Below, one piece after another: positions 15,443 through 23,855 of a stretch of 64,000 nt of DNA. How positions within the stretch are numbered: the first letter of the stretch is position 1; each line of letters starts with the position of its first letter. The translations under genes were made by a program, and so were the position numbers. A model generated the notes under the pieces. That model had not been told where the DNA came from. It saw only the letters and a program-made list of their open reading frames with translations, and did no database searches. The stretch is from Ruminococcus sp. (GTDB taxonomy: Bacteria; Bacillota; Clostridia; Oscillospirales; Ruminococcaceae): the NCBI GenBank assembly GCA_017478965.1, contig JAFVCV010000005.1:1-64000 (forward strand). Direction: 5' to 3'.

Positions 15443-15649
15443 ATGAATGGCTTAACACTAGACAACCTTCCCGAGATACTTACAGCTGCAGACATTTCCC
15501 AATATCTGGGTGTGAGTTACAATTATGCTCTATTGATAATCAAGTTTAAACTGACTCACATCAAGCTTGGAAATTCGTATCGAGTGACAAAGGCACATTT
15601 CATTGAATTCCTCGATAGTAGTGAATCGCAGGAGTTAAAACTAAGGTAA
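15443..15649 (+). CDS. Excisionase-like DNA-binding protein
   Basis: A 68-residue protein with the excisionase helix-turn-helix and wing: ILTAADISQYLGVSYNYALL then KLGNSYRVTKAHFIEFL. It starts 2 nt after the DUF927 frame, with GAAAGGAGAGAAAG as RBS, and is followed by a terminator and then the integrase, the common xis-int order. It is distinct in sequence from the element 1 excisionase. Confidence 0.8.
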   Translation: MNGLTLDNLPEILTAADISQYLGVSYNYALLIIKFKLTHIKLGNSYRVTKAHFIEFLDSSESQELKLR

Positions 15650-15657
15650 GTTCAATC

Positions 15658-15701
15658 AAAGCCCTCATAGGTGTTAATTCGCCTATGAGGGCTTTTTTAT
15701 T
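15658..15701 (+). terminator. Terminator between excisionase and integrase
   Basis: AAAGCCCTCATAGG (15658-15671) pairs perfectly with CCTATGAGGGCTTT (15682-15695), followed by TTTATTTTAT. It separates xis from int transcription; read-through would be needed for coupling. Confidence 0.9.
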
Positions 15702-15720
15702 TTATAAGGAGTTGGTAATA

Positions 15721-16872
15721 ATGAGTATCAGGAAAAGAATCCATAAGATCGGTAAGCCCACCTATCAGGCGATTATCGAAAGGGGCTTCGACAGCAACGG
15801 CAAGCGCATTCGTGAGACTAAAACATTCCCTACAAGGAAAGAAGCAGAAGCCTATTACAATGCGCAAATGAACGCTATCAACAACGGCACATACATAGAG
15901 CCGTCCAAAATGACAGTCTCTCAGGCTCTTGATGAATGGCTTGCAACAGAGGTCGAATCAAGGCTTGCAATTTCAACAGTGGCAAGCTACAAGGTCAACA
16001 TTGAAAATCACATCAGACCTGCTCTTGGAAATATCCCTCTACAAAAGCTGACACCAATAGCAGTTCAAAATTTCTACAACAGCCTTGATAAGGACAAGGG
16101 GCTTTCGCAGAGGTCGATAAAGTACATTCACGATAATCTGCACAGGTGCTTGTAGCATTTTGTCAATTCCCAGACTATCCCTAAGAATGTCTGCGATTTC
16201 GTGACCGTCCCCAAGAAGAACTCTGACAAGCAAAAGAACGATTTCTACTCACCAGAAGAAGTCAAAAAGCTTCTGGAAGCGGTAGAAGATGATCGAATGA
16301 AGCCCGTGGTCTATCTGGGGCTTGTGGGACTCAGACGTTCGGAAATGCTTGCACTCACATGGAATGATGTGGACTTTGCTAACTGCACGATAAATGTCGA
16401 TAAAAATCTTGTTGTGATAAACGGCAAGATGTCCATAGGCAGGTGCAAGACACGTTCATCAGTGCGGAAGATAACAGTTCCCAAGTCGGTGATGAACAAG
16501 CTCGCAGAGTGCAGGCAGAGCCAACAGCTTGAAAAAATGGCGCAGATAGGCAAGTATCAGGACAACGGTCTTGTAGTCTGCAAGCTAAATGGCAGCTACA
16601 TCATTCCTGCTTCACTTTCCTCTATGTTCCCTACAATGCTTAAAAAGTACGGTCTCAGGAAGATAAGGATTCACGATCTCAGACACACCTACTGCACACT
16701 CGGAATAAACTACTACAACATTCCAGCAACAGTAATAGCAAAGCAGGCAGGTCATAGTTCACCAAGAGTTACAATGGATTCCTATTCCCACGCAAATGAA
16801 GAGCTTCAAAGGGAAAGCTCAGACATTTTCGAGGATAGGCTTTTCGGTGACATCAATCAAAAGCTTGGATAA
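15721..16872 (+). pseudogene. Tyrosine integrase with in-frame TAG at codon 145
   Basis: ATG at 15721 (MSIRKRIHKIGKPTYQ) follows AAGGAG by 9-10 nt. The AP2-like N-terminal and SAM-like core-binding domains occupy codons 1-144. A TAG (16153-16155) interrupts the gene, and the same frame then continues without indel to 16872, giving the catalytic domain with GLRRSEMLALTW (first Arg), HDLRHTYC (His-x-x-Arg), AGHSSPRVTMDSYSH (His and Tyr nucleophile). All catalytic residues are intact, so one substitution would restore it. Suppression, recent inactivation or a sequencing error are possible. The right att copy lies about 1.5 kb downstream. Confidence 0.85.
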
Positions 16873-16891
16873 TCAAGTACATTTCAATCTC

Positions 16892-16925
16892 AATGCAGCA
16901 AGGCACTTTGTTGTCTTGCTGCATT
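16892..16925 (+). terminator. Hairpin after the integrase
   Basis: AATGCAGCAAG (16892-16902) pairs with CTTGCTGCATT (16915-16925), loop 12 nt; only a weak T-run follows. Confidence 0.55.
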
Positions 16926-16960
16926 CACTTTGTCAATTTCACGAAAATAAAAACGGAAAA

Positions 16961-17054
16961 ACGGGAAATTTCTCAGAAAGCCCGTAAACAAAGGAAATTC
17001 GCATTGTCGAAAACGGGAAAATCATCGGAGATCCAACGGGAAATCAACGGGGAA
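16961..17054. repeat. ACGGGAAA repeats
   Basis: ACGGGAAA at 16961, 17013 and 17036, and ACGGGGAA at 17047, all in the same orientation in a gene-free stretch between the integrase and the PIN locus. Possible protein-binding sites; otherwise nothing is seen in this gap. Confidence 0.35.
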
Positions 17055-17172
17055 TTTCGGATAAAGATATCATTCGGATATTTTGTGACAGAAGTAAAAT
17101 CTAATGATTTTTTCATTTTCGAGGACTGAATAGAAAATGCTAGCTATTGGCAAAGTTAAAGCAATAAAACAA

Positions 17173-17201
17173 TTGACAAAGCAGGCTTTCGGTGGTATAA
17201 T
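17173..17201 (+). promoter_or_regulatory. Consensus promoter of the PIN toxin-antitoxin locus
   Basis: TTGACA (17173-17178), 17-bp spacer, TATAAT (17196-17201), both perfect consensus boxes, 28 nt before the first antitoxin-like gene. Confidence 0.85.
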
Positions 17202-17228
17202 GAAGTTAGAAAAAGGGCGTGTATATTT

Positions 17229-17462
17229 GTGAAAGAAAAAGTACACAGAATGATAGACCAATTGACCGAAGAGAAGCTAAACGCATTAGCTGTGATATTA
17301 GAGGACATAGTATCAAATGATCGCAGTAATAAAAAGGGATCGGCTGCTTCGCTGTGCGGAATATTCAATGATGTTGCAGACTCCGAAATGGTCAAATATG
17401 AAAAAGGTGCATGGGAACGTGACGTTATGGATAGAATAAATAAAGGTGATGACAGCTTTTGA
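17229..17462 (+). CDS. Antitoxin-like protein, first of two paralogues
   Basis: A 77-residue protein with a GTG start. HRMIDQLTEEKLNALAVILE resembles the N-terminal helix of DUF2281/VapB-type antitoxins and matches the next gene (LIDQMSEAQMKAWLMILG) in pattern. It lies directly after a consensus promoter, 21 nt before its paralogue. It could be a second antitoxin or a transcriptional co-repressor. Confidence 0.5.
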   Translation: MKEKVHRMIDQLTEEKLNALAVILEDIVSNDRSNKKGSAASLCGIFNDVADSEMVKYEKGAWERDVMDRINKGDDSF

Positions 17463-17483
17463 CTTAGTAATGGAGGTGTTACT

Positions 17484-17699
17484 ATGAGTACAAAGGAAAT
17501 GCTTTACAGCCTGATAGACCAAATGAGTGAAGCGCAAATGAAAGCTTGGCTTATGATACTTGGTGCAAAATCAGAAGAAGTAAGTAAAAACAACGGAATT
17601 GCAGCATTTAACAGACTTAAAGAAATGATTAGACCAGTGCCAGAGTTGGACTATGATAAAGAACTTGAAGAATGGCGAGAGGAGAAATTCGGTGTATGA
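17484..17699 (+). CDS. Antitoxin-like protein paired with PIN toxin
   Basis: A 71-residue protein with a strong RBS (ATGGAGGTGTTACT before ATG). The amphipathic helix LIDQMSEAQMKAWLMILG is followed by a C-terminal charged tail (ELDYDKELEEWREEKFG), typical of VapB-type antitoxins that thread into the PIN toxin active site. Its stop overlaps the toxin start (ATGA), giving tight translational coupling. Confidence 0.65.
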   Translation: MSTKEMLYSLIDQMSEAQMKAWLMILGAKSEEVSKNNGIAAFNRLKEMIRPVPELDYDKELEEWREEKFGV

Positions 17700-18109
17700 A
17701 AGTTTTGATAGATACTAACATAATTCTAGACTTTCTCACTCAAAGGCAACCATATTATGAAAGTGCTGAAAGAATATTCAAAATGTGTTCTGAAAAAACT
17801 CTAGATGGTTGCATAGCAGCGCATTCAATAATGAATAGCTTCTATATTCTTCGAAAAACATATTCAGCATTAGAAAGACGAGAAATGCTTAAAAACATTT
17901 GCGAAATCACGTCAGTTATAGGAATTGATAGATCAAAGCTCATTCGTGCAATGGATAACATAGAATTTAAGGATATGGAAGATTGTTTGCAAACTGAGTG
18001 CGCTGTATCATATGATGCAGAATACATTGTGACACGAAATGTTAAAGACTTTACTAATAGTGCAATAAAGGCATTAACGCCAGATGAATTACTTGAAAAA
18101 ATAATATAG
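17696..18109 (+). CDS. PIN-domain ribonuclease toxin (VapC-like)
   Basis: ATG at 17696 (MKVLIDTNIILDFLTQRQP) overlaps the upstream stop; 137 residues. The first acidic residue of the PIN active site is in LIDTNIILD, a central acidic pair in FKDMEDCLQ, and the last in IVTRNVKDFTNS. PIN toxins are metal-dependent RNases, usually acting on tRNA or rRNA. The locus is cargo of element 2 and may stabilise it, which could explain why a decayed element persists. Confidence 0.85.
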   Translation: MKVLIDTNIILDFLTQRQPYYESAERIFKMCSEKTLDGCIAAHSIMNSFYILRKTYSALERREMLKNICEITSVIGIDRSKLIRAMDNIEFKDMEDCLQTECAVSYDAEYIVTRNVKDFTNSAIKALTPDELLEKII

Positions 18110-18115
18110 AGCCAC

Positions 18116-18152
18116 GAAGCAGGACATCTGACAGTGTTCTGCTTCTTTTGTT
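18116..18152 (+). terminator. Terminator of the PIN locus
   Basis: GAAGCAGGACA (18116-18126) pairs with TGTTCTGCTTC (18135-18145) with one G-T pair, followed by TTTTGTTTG. Confidence 0.8.
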
Positions 18153-18175
18153 TGTATTCAAAATAGTCATCATAG

Positions 18176-18234
18176 GGCGACTCGTGGCGACTTGTGGCGA
18201 CATAATGCAGTCACGCAGTGATGAATGATGTAAA
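18176..18234. repeat. Right arm-type repeats of element 2
   Basis: GGCGAC at 18176, 18186 and 18196 with exact 10-bp period (one helical turn), then AATGATGTAAA at 18224-18234. The same words occur at the left end (9821-9850). Consistent with integrase arm sites. Confidence 0.55.
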
Positions 18235-18332
18235 ACAGGGTAAACACCTAATCACACACAGTACCAGAAGATGTTCAGCAATGTAAAACAAAGCTGAAAT
18301 ATGTCAAGCTATCAAAAACTAGCTCCGATCGA

Positions 18333-18428
18333 CTGGAACTCGTGTATGGGTTGATAGCTCATCGAGGGTTCGAATCCCTCCTTCTCCGCCAGAAAAAGCC
18401 CGTAAACAATGCGTTTGCGGGCTTTTGT
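18333..18428 (+). repeat. att copy 2: tRNA-Ser(GGA) 3' half plus terminator
   Basis: Same 96-bp unit as 9679-9774: anticodon loop CTGGAAC through CCA at 18391, then the hairpin terminator. Acceptor strand CTTCTCC-G-CCA is the canonical tRNA-Ser form, whereas copy 1 has ATTCTCC, so this copy is probably the original chromosomal 3' end displaced by integration. No 5' tRNA half is present before it. Confidence 0.85.
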
Positions 18429-18548
18429 TATTCAGATATCAATAGTTTTTTCTATTGCAGCTACTGCGGCGATCCCGCAGAAAAAATAGCTGACGGCACG
18501 AGTTTTAAACTTTTGCTGTTGCGTATCTGTTTTTCTTGACACACAATC

Positions 18549-18575
18549 AAAGCCCGACTCTCAGGTCGGGCTTTT
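18549..18575. terminator. Terminator downstream of lon
   Basis: AAAGCCCGAC and GTCGGGCTTT form a stem with a 5-7 nt loop just past the lon stop codon; it can act in either direction. Confidence 0.75.
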
Positions 18576-18576
18576 G

Positions 18577-20994
18577 TCATACTGTCAGACTTTCGCCGGC
18601 AGTGGGAACGGCTTTCCTTCCTCTGGGTCTTAGGGGCTTTTTCTCCCTCACCAGAGCGATATCGAGAACAGTCCTTATATCTTTGGCAAAGACGAATTCG
18701 ATATGCTCCTTCACAGCATCATCAACATCTTCAAGGTCCCCCTTATTGGCGTCGGGTATGATGACTGTCCTTACCCCGGCCTTATATGCGGCCATGGTCT
18801 TTTCTCTGAGTCCCCCGATGGGAAGGACCTTGCCGGTCAGGGTTATCTCGCCGGTCATGGCCACGTCTGCCCTGACCTTAAAGCCGCTCAGTGCTGACAC
18901 TATAGCTGTGGTCATCGTCACGCCGGCGGACGGCCCATCCTTGGGCACAGCTCCCTCAGGGGCATGGATATGCAGGTCTTTCTTCTCGTAGAAATCCTTG
19001 TCGATACCGTATTCGTCCGCAAGACTTCTCACCAGGCTCACTGCGATCTTTGCGCTTTCCTTCATGACGTCGCCCAGTGAGCCGGTCAGCTCGATCTTAC
19101 CCTTGCCATCCAGGACCAGAACCTCCAGCGGCATCAGCACTCCGCCTACCGAGGTCCAGGCCAGACCGTTTACGCAGCCGACGCTGTCCTCCGCAGAGAC
19201 CAGGTCCGGCTGAAAACGCTCGTGTCCCAGGAAGTCGGGGATGTTTTTAGCGGTGAAGCTGACCTTCTCGGCGCCGTTCTCCACTATCTCCTTTGCGGCC
19301 TTGCGGCAGAGGGTGCCTATAGTCCTTTCAAGGGTACGGACGCCAGCCTCCCTGGTGTAGCCGTCGATGAGCTTATATATACCGTCATTGCTTATCTTAA
19401 CGTTCTTGCCGTCAAGGCCGTGCTTTTCAAGCTGTTTCTTTACCAGGTGCTTTTTGGCGATATTGAACTTCTCCTCCCTGGTGTAGCTGGAAAGCTCGAT
19501 GACCTCCATTCTGTCAAGAAGAGGAGCAGCCACGGTATCAAGGGTATTGGCAGTGGTGATGAACAGCACATTGCTCAGATCGTATGGCACCTCGCAGTAG
19601 TGGTCACGGAAAGCATTGTTCTGCTCGCTGTCAAGCACCTCCAGCATAGCCGAGGAGGGGTCGCCCCTGAAATCGTTGCTCATCTTATCTATCTCGTCCA
19701 GAAGCATCACAGGATTGGCAGAGCCGGCCAGCTTCATGCCGTTTATTATCCTGCCGGGCATTGCGCCGATATAGGTCTTCCTGTGGCCCCTGATATCGCT
19801 CTCGTCCCTGACTCCGCCTAAGGAGACTCTCACGAAGTTCCTGCCCAGTGCCCTTGCCACAGACTTGGCCACTGAGGTCTTTCCGACGCCTGGAGGTCCC
19901 ACCAGGCAGAGTATCTGCCCCTTGATATCCGGCGTCAGCGCACGGACGGCCAGGGTCTCCAGTATACGCTCCTTGACCTTTTTAAGTCCATAGTGGTCCT
20001 TATCAAGTATCTTCTGCGCCTTTTTCACATCTCTGTTATCATCAGTGGTTTTTCCCCAGGGAAGAGCCAGAACGGTATCGAGATACCCCCTGATGACCAC
20101 AGCCTCCTGTGAGGCACCGGCCATTCTTGAAAGCCTCCTGACCTCCTCATTGAGCTTATCCTTGACCTCCTGAGGGGCTGAAAGCTCCTCCACGGCGGTA
20201 TAGTAACTGATTATCTCATTCTCGTCCGAACCGTCCCCCAGGCCCCCTTCATTCAGCTCGTTCTGAAGGGCCTTTATCTGCTCACGTATGTAATACTCCC
20301 GCTGATTGTCCTCTATCTGGCTCTGTACCTGCTCATGTATCTGCTTTTCCAGAGAGATAACGTCTGTCTCATGATTGAGTATGGTGAGCATCAGCACCAG
20401 CTTTTCCCCGGCAGACGCAGCCTCGAGCATGGACTGCCTGTCAATGAAGGTCAGCGGTATATTGAAGGCGATGCTTTCAAAGAGCTGGACCGCAGTTTTA
20501 GAGCCCATTACTGCCGAATATATATCCTGGGGCATTCTTGGCAGTAGCTTTGCGAAGTCCTCGAAGGCCTTCATCACCTCACGCCTTACGGCCTGCAGCT
20601 CAGTCTCGAAAAGCTTTTCCCTCGAATAGTTAGGCACTGCCTTCACCTCGGCCTCATAGCAGTCCCCATGCTCGAACATCTCCACAAGCTTTGCCTTCCT
20701 GAGTCCCTTCACCAGGCATCTGTATACGCCGCCGGTGGACTTGGTTATCTGTCTGATGCTTGCGATGGTGCCGAACTTATACATATCCTTTTTCCTGGGC
20801 GACTCCAGATTGACGTCCTTCTGGGCGCACAGAAAGACCATGCCCTCGCCGTCACGGGCGTTGAGCATACTCTTCACAGACATTTCCCTTCCGACCTCAA
20901 AATGGACCGTCATGCCCGGAAAGACCACCAGGTCTCTGGTCGGTATCATAGGCATTATATTGCCAGATCTTATCTCTGTTCTTTCCTCTTCCAT
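18577..20994 (-). CDS. lon: ATP-dependent protease Lon
   Basis: An 805-residue protein of normal Lon length. Order: N-terminal substrate domain (RDLVVFPGMTVHFEVG near the start), coiled-coil middle, AAA+ module with GPPGVGKTSVAK (Walker A) and MLLDEIDKM (Walker B), then the LonB-type serine protease domain with KDGPSAGVTM carrying the catalytic Ser and a downstream lysine in the GKVLPIGGL region. It degrades misfolded and regulatory proteins in the cytoplasm. Start has GAAAGGAGC before ATATG. It is the first core gene after the tandem elements. Confidence 0.97.
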   Translation of the reverse strand: MEEERTEIRSGNIMPMIPTRDLVVFPGMTVHFEVGREMSVKSMLNARDGEGMVFLCAQKDVNLESPRKKDMYKFGTIASIRQITKSTGGVYRCLVKGLRKAKLVEMFEHGDCYEAEVKAVPNYSREKLFETELQAVRREVMKAFEDFAKLLPRMPQDIYSAVMGSKTAVQLFESIAFNIPLTFIDRQSMLEAASAGEKLVLMLTILNHETDVISLEKQIHEQVQSQIEDNQREYYIREQIKALQNELNEGGLGDGSDENEIISYYTAVEELSAPQEVKDKLNEEVRRLSRMAGASQEAVVIRGYLDTVLALPWGKTTDDNRDVKKAQKILDKDHYGLKKVKERILETLAVRALTPDIKGQILCLVGPPGVGKTSVAKSVARALGRNFVRVSLGGVRDESDIRGHRKTYIGAMPGRIINGMKLAGSANPVMLLDEIDKMSNDFRGDPSSAMLEVLDSEQNNAFRDHYCEVPYDLSNVLFITTANTLDTVAAPLLDRMEVIELSSYTREEKFNIAKKHLVKKQLEKHGLDGKNVKISNDGIYKLIDGYTREAGVRTLERTIGTLCRKAAKEIVENGAEKVSFTAKNIPDFLGHERFQPDLVSAEDSVGCVNGLAWTSVGGVLMPLEVLVLDGKGKIELTGSLGDVMKESAKIAVSLVRSLADEYGIDKDFYEKKDLHIHAPEGAVPKDGPSAGVTMTTAIVSALSGFKVRADVAMTGEITLTGKVLPIGGLREKTMAAYKAGVRTVIIPDANKGDLEDVDDAVKEHIEFVFAKDIRTVLDIALVREKKPLRPRGRKAVPTAGESLTV

Positions 20995-21178
20995 ATAAGC
21001 TCCTTTCCCGCCGCAGACCTGCTGCGCTGTACGTTTTCTATAGCTTATGGTGATATAGTCTTTCGGAGCAAAAATGCTTTCAGGGCATTTTTTGCACAGC
21101 GGCCGGTCAAGCCCGCAGGCGTCAGCCTTTCAGCGGAGCCTTGCTCCTCAGCTCATGCTCAGCATGGGCTACGGCTAT

Positions 21179-21207
21179 ATTATACCACAGCGCTCTTCTT
21201 TTTGCAA
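21179..21207 (-). promoter_or_regulatory. Promoter of lon
   Basis: Minus strand TTGCAA (21207-21202), 17-bp spacer, TATAAT (21184-21179). The inferred leader is about 180 nt with several short dyads (GCTCAGCATGAGC-type). No CtsR or CIRCE heat-shock operator is recognised. Confidence 0.65.
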
Positions 21208-21247
21208 GAGGTAAAATATGCACCGTCCCCCCAGGGTACCGCCTGAG

Positions 21248-21279
21248 ATATAAAAAGAGGTATCCCGCAGGATACCTCT
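21248..21279 (-). terminator. Terminator of the rpsF-ssb-rpsR operon
   Basis: AGAGGTATCC (21256-21265) pairs with GGATACCTCT (21270-21279), and TTTTTATA follows on the minus strand. Confidence 0.85.
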
Positions 21280-21291
21280 GTGTGTTGCACT

Positions 21292-21537
21292 TTAGTCATC
21301 TACATAGGGGAGCAGAGCTACGTGTCTTGCTCTCTTGATGGCTGTTGTAAGCTCTCTCTGGTGATAAGCGCAGGTGCCGGTCACACGGCGGGGGAGTATC
21401 TTTGCTCTCTCTGTCATGCACTTTCTGAGCTTGGTGATATCCTTATAATCGATCTTTTCAGCCCTGTCAACACAGAACATACAAACCTTTTTACGGCCCC
21501 TCTTTACGGGTCTGCCGCCGGTCCTTTCCTTCTCCAT
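21292..21537 (-). CDS. rpsR: 30S ribosomal protein S18
   Basis: An 81-residue protein with the S18 core: [51 protein letters not shown]. The N-terminal CMFC plus later cysteines indicate the Cys-containing (zinc-type) form. S18 sits on the 30S platform with S6. It is the last gene of the rpsF-ssb-rpsR operon, with AAGGAGGGAAAATTACC before ATG. Confidence 0.97.
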   Translation of the reverse strand: MEKERTGGRPVKRGRKKVCMFCVDRAEKIDYKDITKLRKCMTERAKILPRRVTGTCAYHQRELTTAIKRARHVALLPYVDD

Positions 21538-21604
21538 GGTAATTTTCCCTCCTTAGTAAGGAATTTTCAGATATTCGACAATTGTCAAAGCTTTCAAAAT
21601 GTCC

Positions 21605-22141
21605 TCAGAACGGAACGTCGCCGTCGTTGAAGACCTCTTCAAAATCAGCAAGATTACCTATCGACAGTGCATCGTTGCCCGGTGCATTGTTGTTACTGTT
21701 GTTCTGGGGAGGCTGCTGATAACCGCCGCCCTGGCTGTAGCCGCCGTTATTCTGATTGTAGCCGCCGTTATTGTTGTTATAACCGCCGCCGTAATTATTT
21801 GAATAATTGCCGCCGCCCTGCTTAGGCTCGCCGGTGAAGGATACAGAGTCAACATACACCTCTGTCACATAGTGCTTGGTGCCGTTCTTGTCATCATAGG
21901 TCCTGGTCCTCAGGTTGCCCTCAATGGCTATCATCCTGCCCTTGCCGAAATATCTTCCGATAAATTCAGCCTGCTGTCTCCAGGCGACGCAAGTGATGAA
22001 ATCCGTGTCGTACTCACCGTTCTGGTTCTTGAAATTGCGGTCCACTGCGATATTGAAGGTCACTACAGACTGACCGTTGGGCGTCTGTCTTACTTCAAGA
22101 TCCTGTGTTATCCTACCCATTAAAATAACTCTGTTCAGCAT
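21605..22141 (-). CDS. ssb: Single-stranded DNA-binding protein
   Basis: A 178-residue SSB. The OB-fold (about 1-110) begins MLNRVILMGRITQDLEVRQT and contains the conserved FNIAVDRNFKNQNGEYDTDF and ITCVAWRQQAEFI. A Gly/Asn/Tyr-rich disordered linker follows, ending in the acidic tip GDVPF that binds replication and repair partners. Located between rpsF and rpsR as in most Firmicutes. Confidence 0.96.
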   Translation of the reverse strand: MLNRVILMGRITQDLEVRQTPNGQSVVTFNIAVDRNFKNQNGEYDTDFITCVAWRQQAEFIGRYFGKGRMIAIEGNLRTRTYDDKNGTKHYVTEVYVDSVSFTGEPKQGGGNYSNNYGGGYNNNNGGYNQNNGGYSQGGGYQQPPQNNSNNNAPGNDALSIGNLADFEEVFNDGDVPF

Positions 22142-22215
22142 GATTCCTAGTTCCTTTCATTGATATATCGTTTCCGTCCCTTTGCTGATGAATGGTAATC
22201 CTCAGGCCTGCGCCG

Positions 22216-22506
22216 TTACTTCACGGTCACAAGGAACCTGATAACGCCGTCGGTAATGTTGAGAACTCTTTCGAGCTCTGCAGGGAATGCTGTGCCGCTG
22301 GTGAACGACCACAGTACATAGGTACCCTGAGTCTCATAGTTGATAGGATAAGCAAGCTTTCTCTTGCCCCATACGTTTACCTCAACATTCTCGGCATTTG
22401 CCTTGATCATATCGTCGAACTTGGCGGTGAGTGCGTTAACGCCCTCCTCGTCCAGCTTCTGGCTGAAAATCACCATAGCCTCATAGTTCTCATTGATCTT
22501 TGCCAT
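22216..22506 (-). CDS. rpsF: 30S ribosomal protein S6
   Basis: A 96-residue S6: NYEAMVIFSQKLDEEGVNAL, VNVWGKRKLAYPINYETQGT, and YVLWSFTSG. Binds S18 on the 30S platform. First gene of the operon, with AAGGAGGTGTAACAGT before ATG and a consensus promoter upstream. Confidence 0.97.
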   Translation of the reverse strand: MAKINENYEAMVIFSQKLDEEGVNALTAKFDDMIKANAENVEVNVWGKRKLAYPINYETQGTYVLWSFTSGTAFPAELERVLNITDGVIRFLVTVK

Positions 22507-22567
22507 ACTGTTACACCTCCTTCTGGATTCCGCCTGTGCTCATACACAAGCAAGGATTAACTTAATC

Positions 22568-22596
22568 ATTATAACACAAGCCCCCAACATTGTCAA
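22568..22596 (-). promoter_or_regulatory. Promoter of rpsF-ssb-rpsR
   Basis: Minus strand TTGACA (22596-22591), 17-bp spacer, TATAAT (22573-22568), about 60 nt before rpsF. Confidence 0.85.
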
Positions 22597-22641
22597 GGGC
22601 TTTTGAAACTGATTTATGAATTTTTTGTAAATTCAACTTTA

Positions 22642-23640
22642 TCATAATACGAAGCCGCCGGTCAGCATTTTACCGATGACCACTACCGTGCCTATGCTGA
22701 CGATGGAATTTACCAGCAGGCCCAGGAGCACATAGCCCCAGGAAGTCCCCCCTCTGGTCATTATGCTGAGCTTTACCGCATCATCGTCCTCATTCTCCCG
22801 TCCGGCTCTTATCTTCATGATATCGGCATGGGCCTGTTTATAATAAAGGTAGTTTGCGGTGACGCACACGACGATCTTCAGTATGACCGAAAGATAAAAC
22901 ATCAAATTATATACTTTTACGAAAGACGCACTTTCCAGGTCGATGCCAAGGTCGATGACAAGTCCCCCCGAAGTCCCCTTTTCCAGCATATATATCATAT
23001 CCGGCACCCCCAGGAGCGCTGAGATGACCGCCGTGAGCAGTCCCCAGCCCAGCATCTTCCTGTACATCAGATAGGCGGAGGTGAACAGGAATGCGAAGAA
23101 GTTGAAGGACAGCTTTTTCCCGAACTTGCCGAACCTGATGAAATTGGGCAGGAAACCTATGGGGTTGGTGCCCACATACCTGGCGTAGTCCCCCAGCTTT
23201 ACCCCGTCTATAACGGAATCCTGATTGAACATCATCGTGCCGAAACCAGGGCGGTCGGTACCGTTATAGGGTCCGTCGTGTATGCCGCCGAAGTCCTCAC
23301 GTTTTTCCTCAAAGCCGTTGAAAGGCCTGGAGGCTTCCATATTGACCAAAGGCGTACCGCACTGGCGGCAGGTCCTTTCCCCCGCCGGGTTTTCCGCCCC
23401 GCACCTTATACACCTGACAGTATCGGGCTGTTTTTCCACGGTGACAGCTGGAGCGGCCGGAGTTCCCTCAGGCCTCCAGGCCTCTCTTCTGGCATGGAGA
23501 TCAATATTTATACATTTGCCTTCCTTCAGATAACAATCCCTGTGATAAGGGGTACCGCACTCCGGGCAGACCACTATATCTTCGTTCTCACCAAAGGTCC
23601 TGCCGCAGGATAAACATTTTGAACCTGTATAATTACCCAT
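22642..23640 (-). CDS. RING/zinc-ribbon membrane protein, DUF2628-like
   Basis: A 332-residue protein. The N-terminus (KCLSCGRTFGENEDIVVCPE, then CGTPYHRDCYLKEGKC) is a prokaryotic RING-like zinc finger; a second zinc ribbon follows (VRCIRCGAENPAGERTCRQC). The C-terminal half has a YVGTNPIGFLPNFIRFGK motif and three to four membrane helices, as in DUF2628 proteins. Function unknown; the fingers face the cytoplasm if the usual topology holds. Monocistronic, divergent from prfB. Confidence 0.75.
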   Translation of the reverse strand: MGNYTGSKCLSCGRTFGENEDIVVCPECGTPYHRDCYLKEGKCINIDLHARREAWRPEGTPAAPAVTVEKQPDTVRCIRCGAENPAGERTCRQCGTPLVNMEASRPFNGFEEKREDFGGIHDGPYNGTDRPGFGTMMFNQDSVIDGVKLGDYARYVGTNPIGFLPNFIRFGKFGKKLSFNFFAFLFTSAYLMYRKMLGWGLLTAVISALLGVPDMIYMLEKGTSGGLVIDLGIDLESASFVKVYNLMFYLSVILKIVVCVTANYLYYKQAHADIMKIRAGRENEDDDAVKLSIMTRGGTSWGYVLLGLLVNSIVSIGTVVVIGKMLTGGFVL

Positions 23641-23750
23641 TTTCCTGTTCCTTTCCTAACTAAAAAGTGCAGACCGGCACTTATATGCCTATATTTCAAT
23701 TATTATAACACATTATTTCAGAAATTACCAGAGTTTTTTTCATTTTTTTC

Positions 23751-23779
23751 TTTACATTTGCGAAAAAATGTTATATAAT
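23751..23779 (+). promoter_or_regulatory. Promoter of prfB
   Basis: TTTACA (23751-23756), 17-bp spacer, TATAAT (23774-23779). Confidence 0.65.
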
Positions 23780-23855
23780 ATAAATGTTGTTCGTCAACGG
23801 TATTGTTTTCCGCAGGCGATGCGGGTATTATCCTACTAAGAACGGGAGAGTCGAT

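Larger units (their letters stand above)
9738..18391. mobile_element. Element 2: tRNA-Ser-integrated element, decayed
   Basis: Bounded by the two tRNA-Ser 3'-half repeats. Its integrase and excisionase lie near the right end on the plus strand, and both ends carry matching arm-type repeats (GGCGAC, AATGATGTAAA). It carries cargo (lipoprotein/Lgt, DUF1643, PIN toxin system) and a DUF927 ATPase gene. Two core genes are broken (integrase by a stop, DUF927 by a deletion), so the element appears immobile without help. Confidence 0.7.

Noticed and set aside
16153..16155. Recoded TAG (pyrrolysine) in the integrase
   Set aside because: No pyrrolysine genes are visible and integrases do not use it; a nonsense mutation is simpler.
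19222..21246. Long plus-strand frames opposite lon
   Set aside because: Antisense shadows of a well-conserved gene with high G+C third positions; no RBS or domain.
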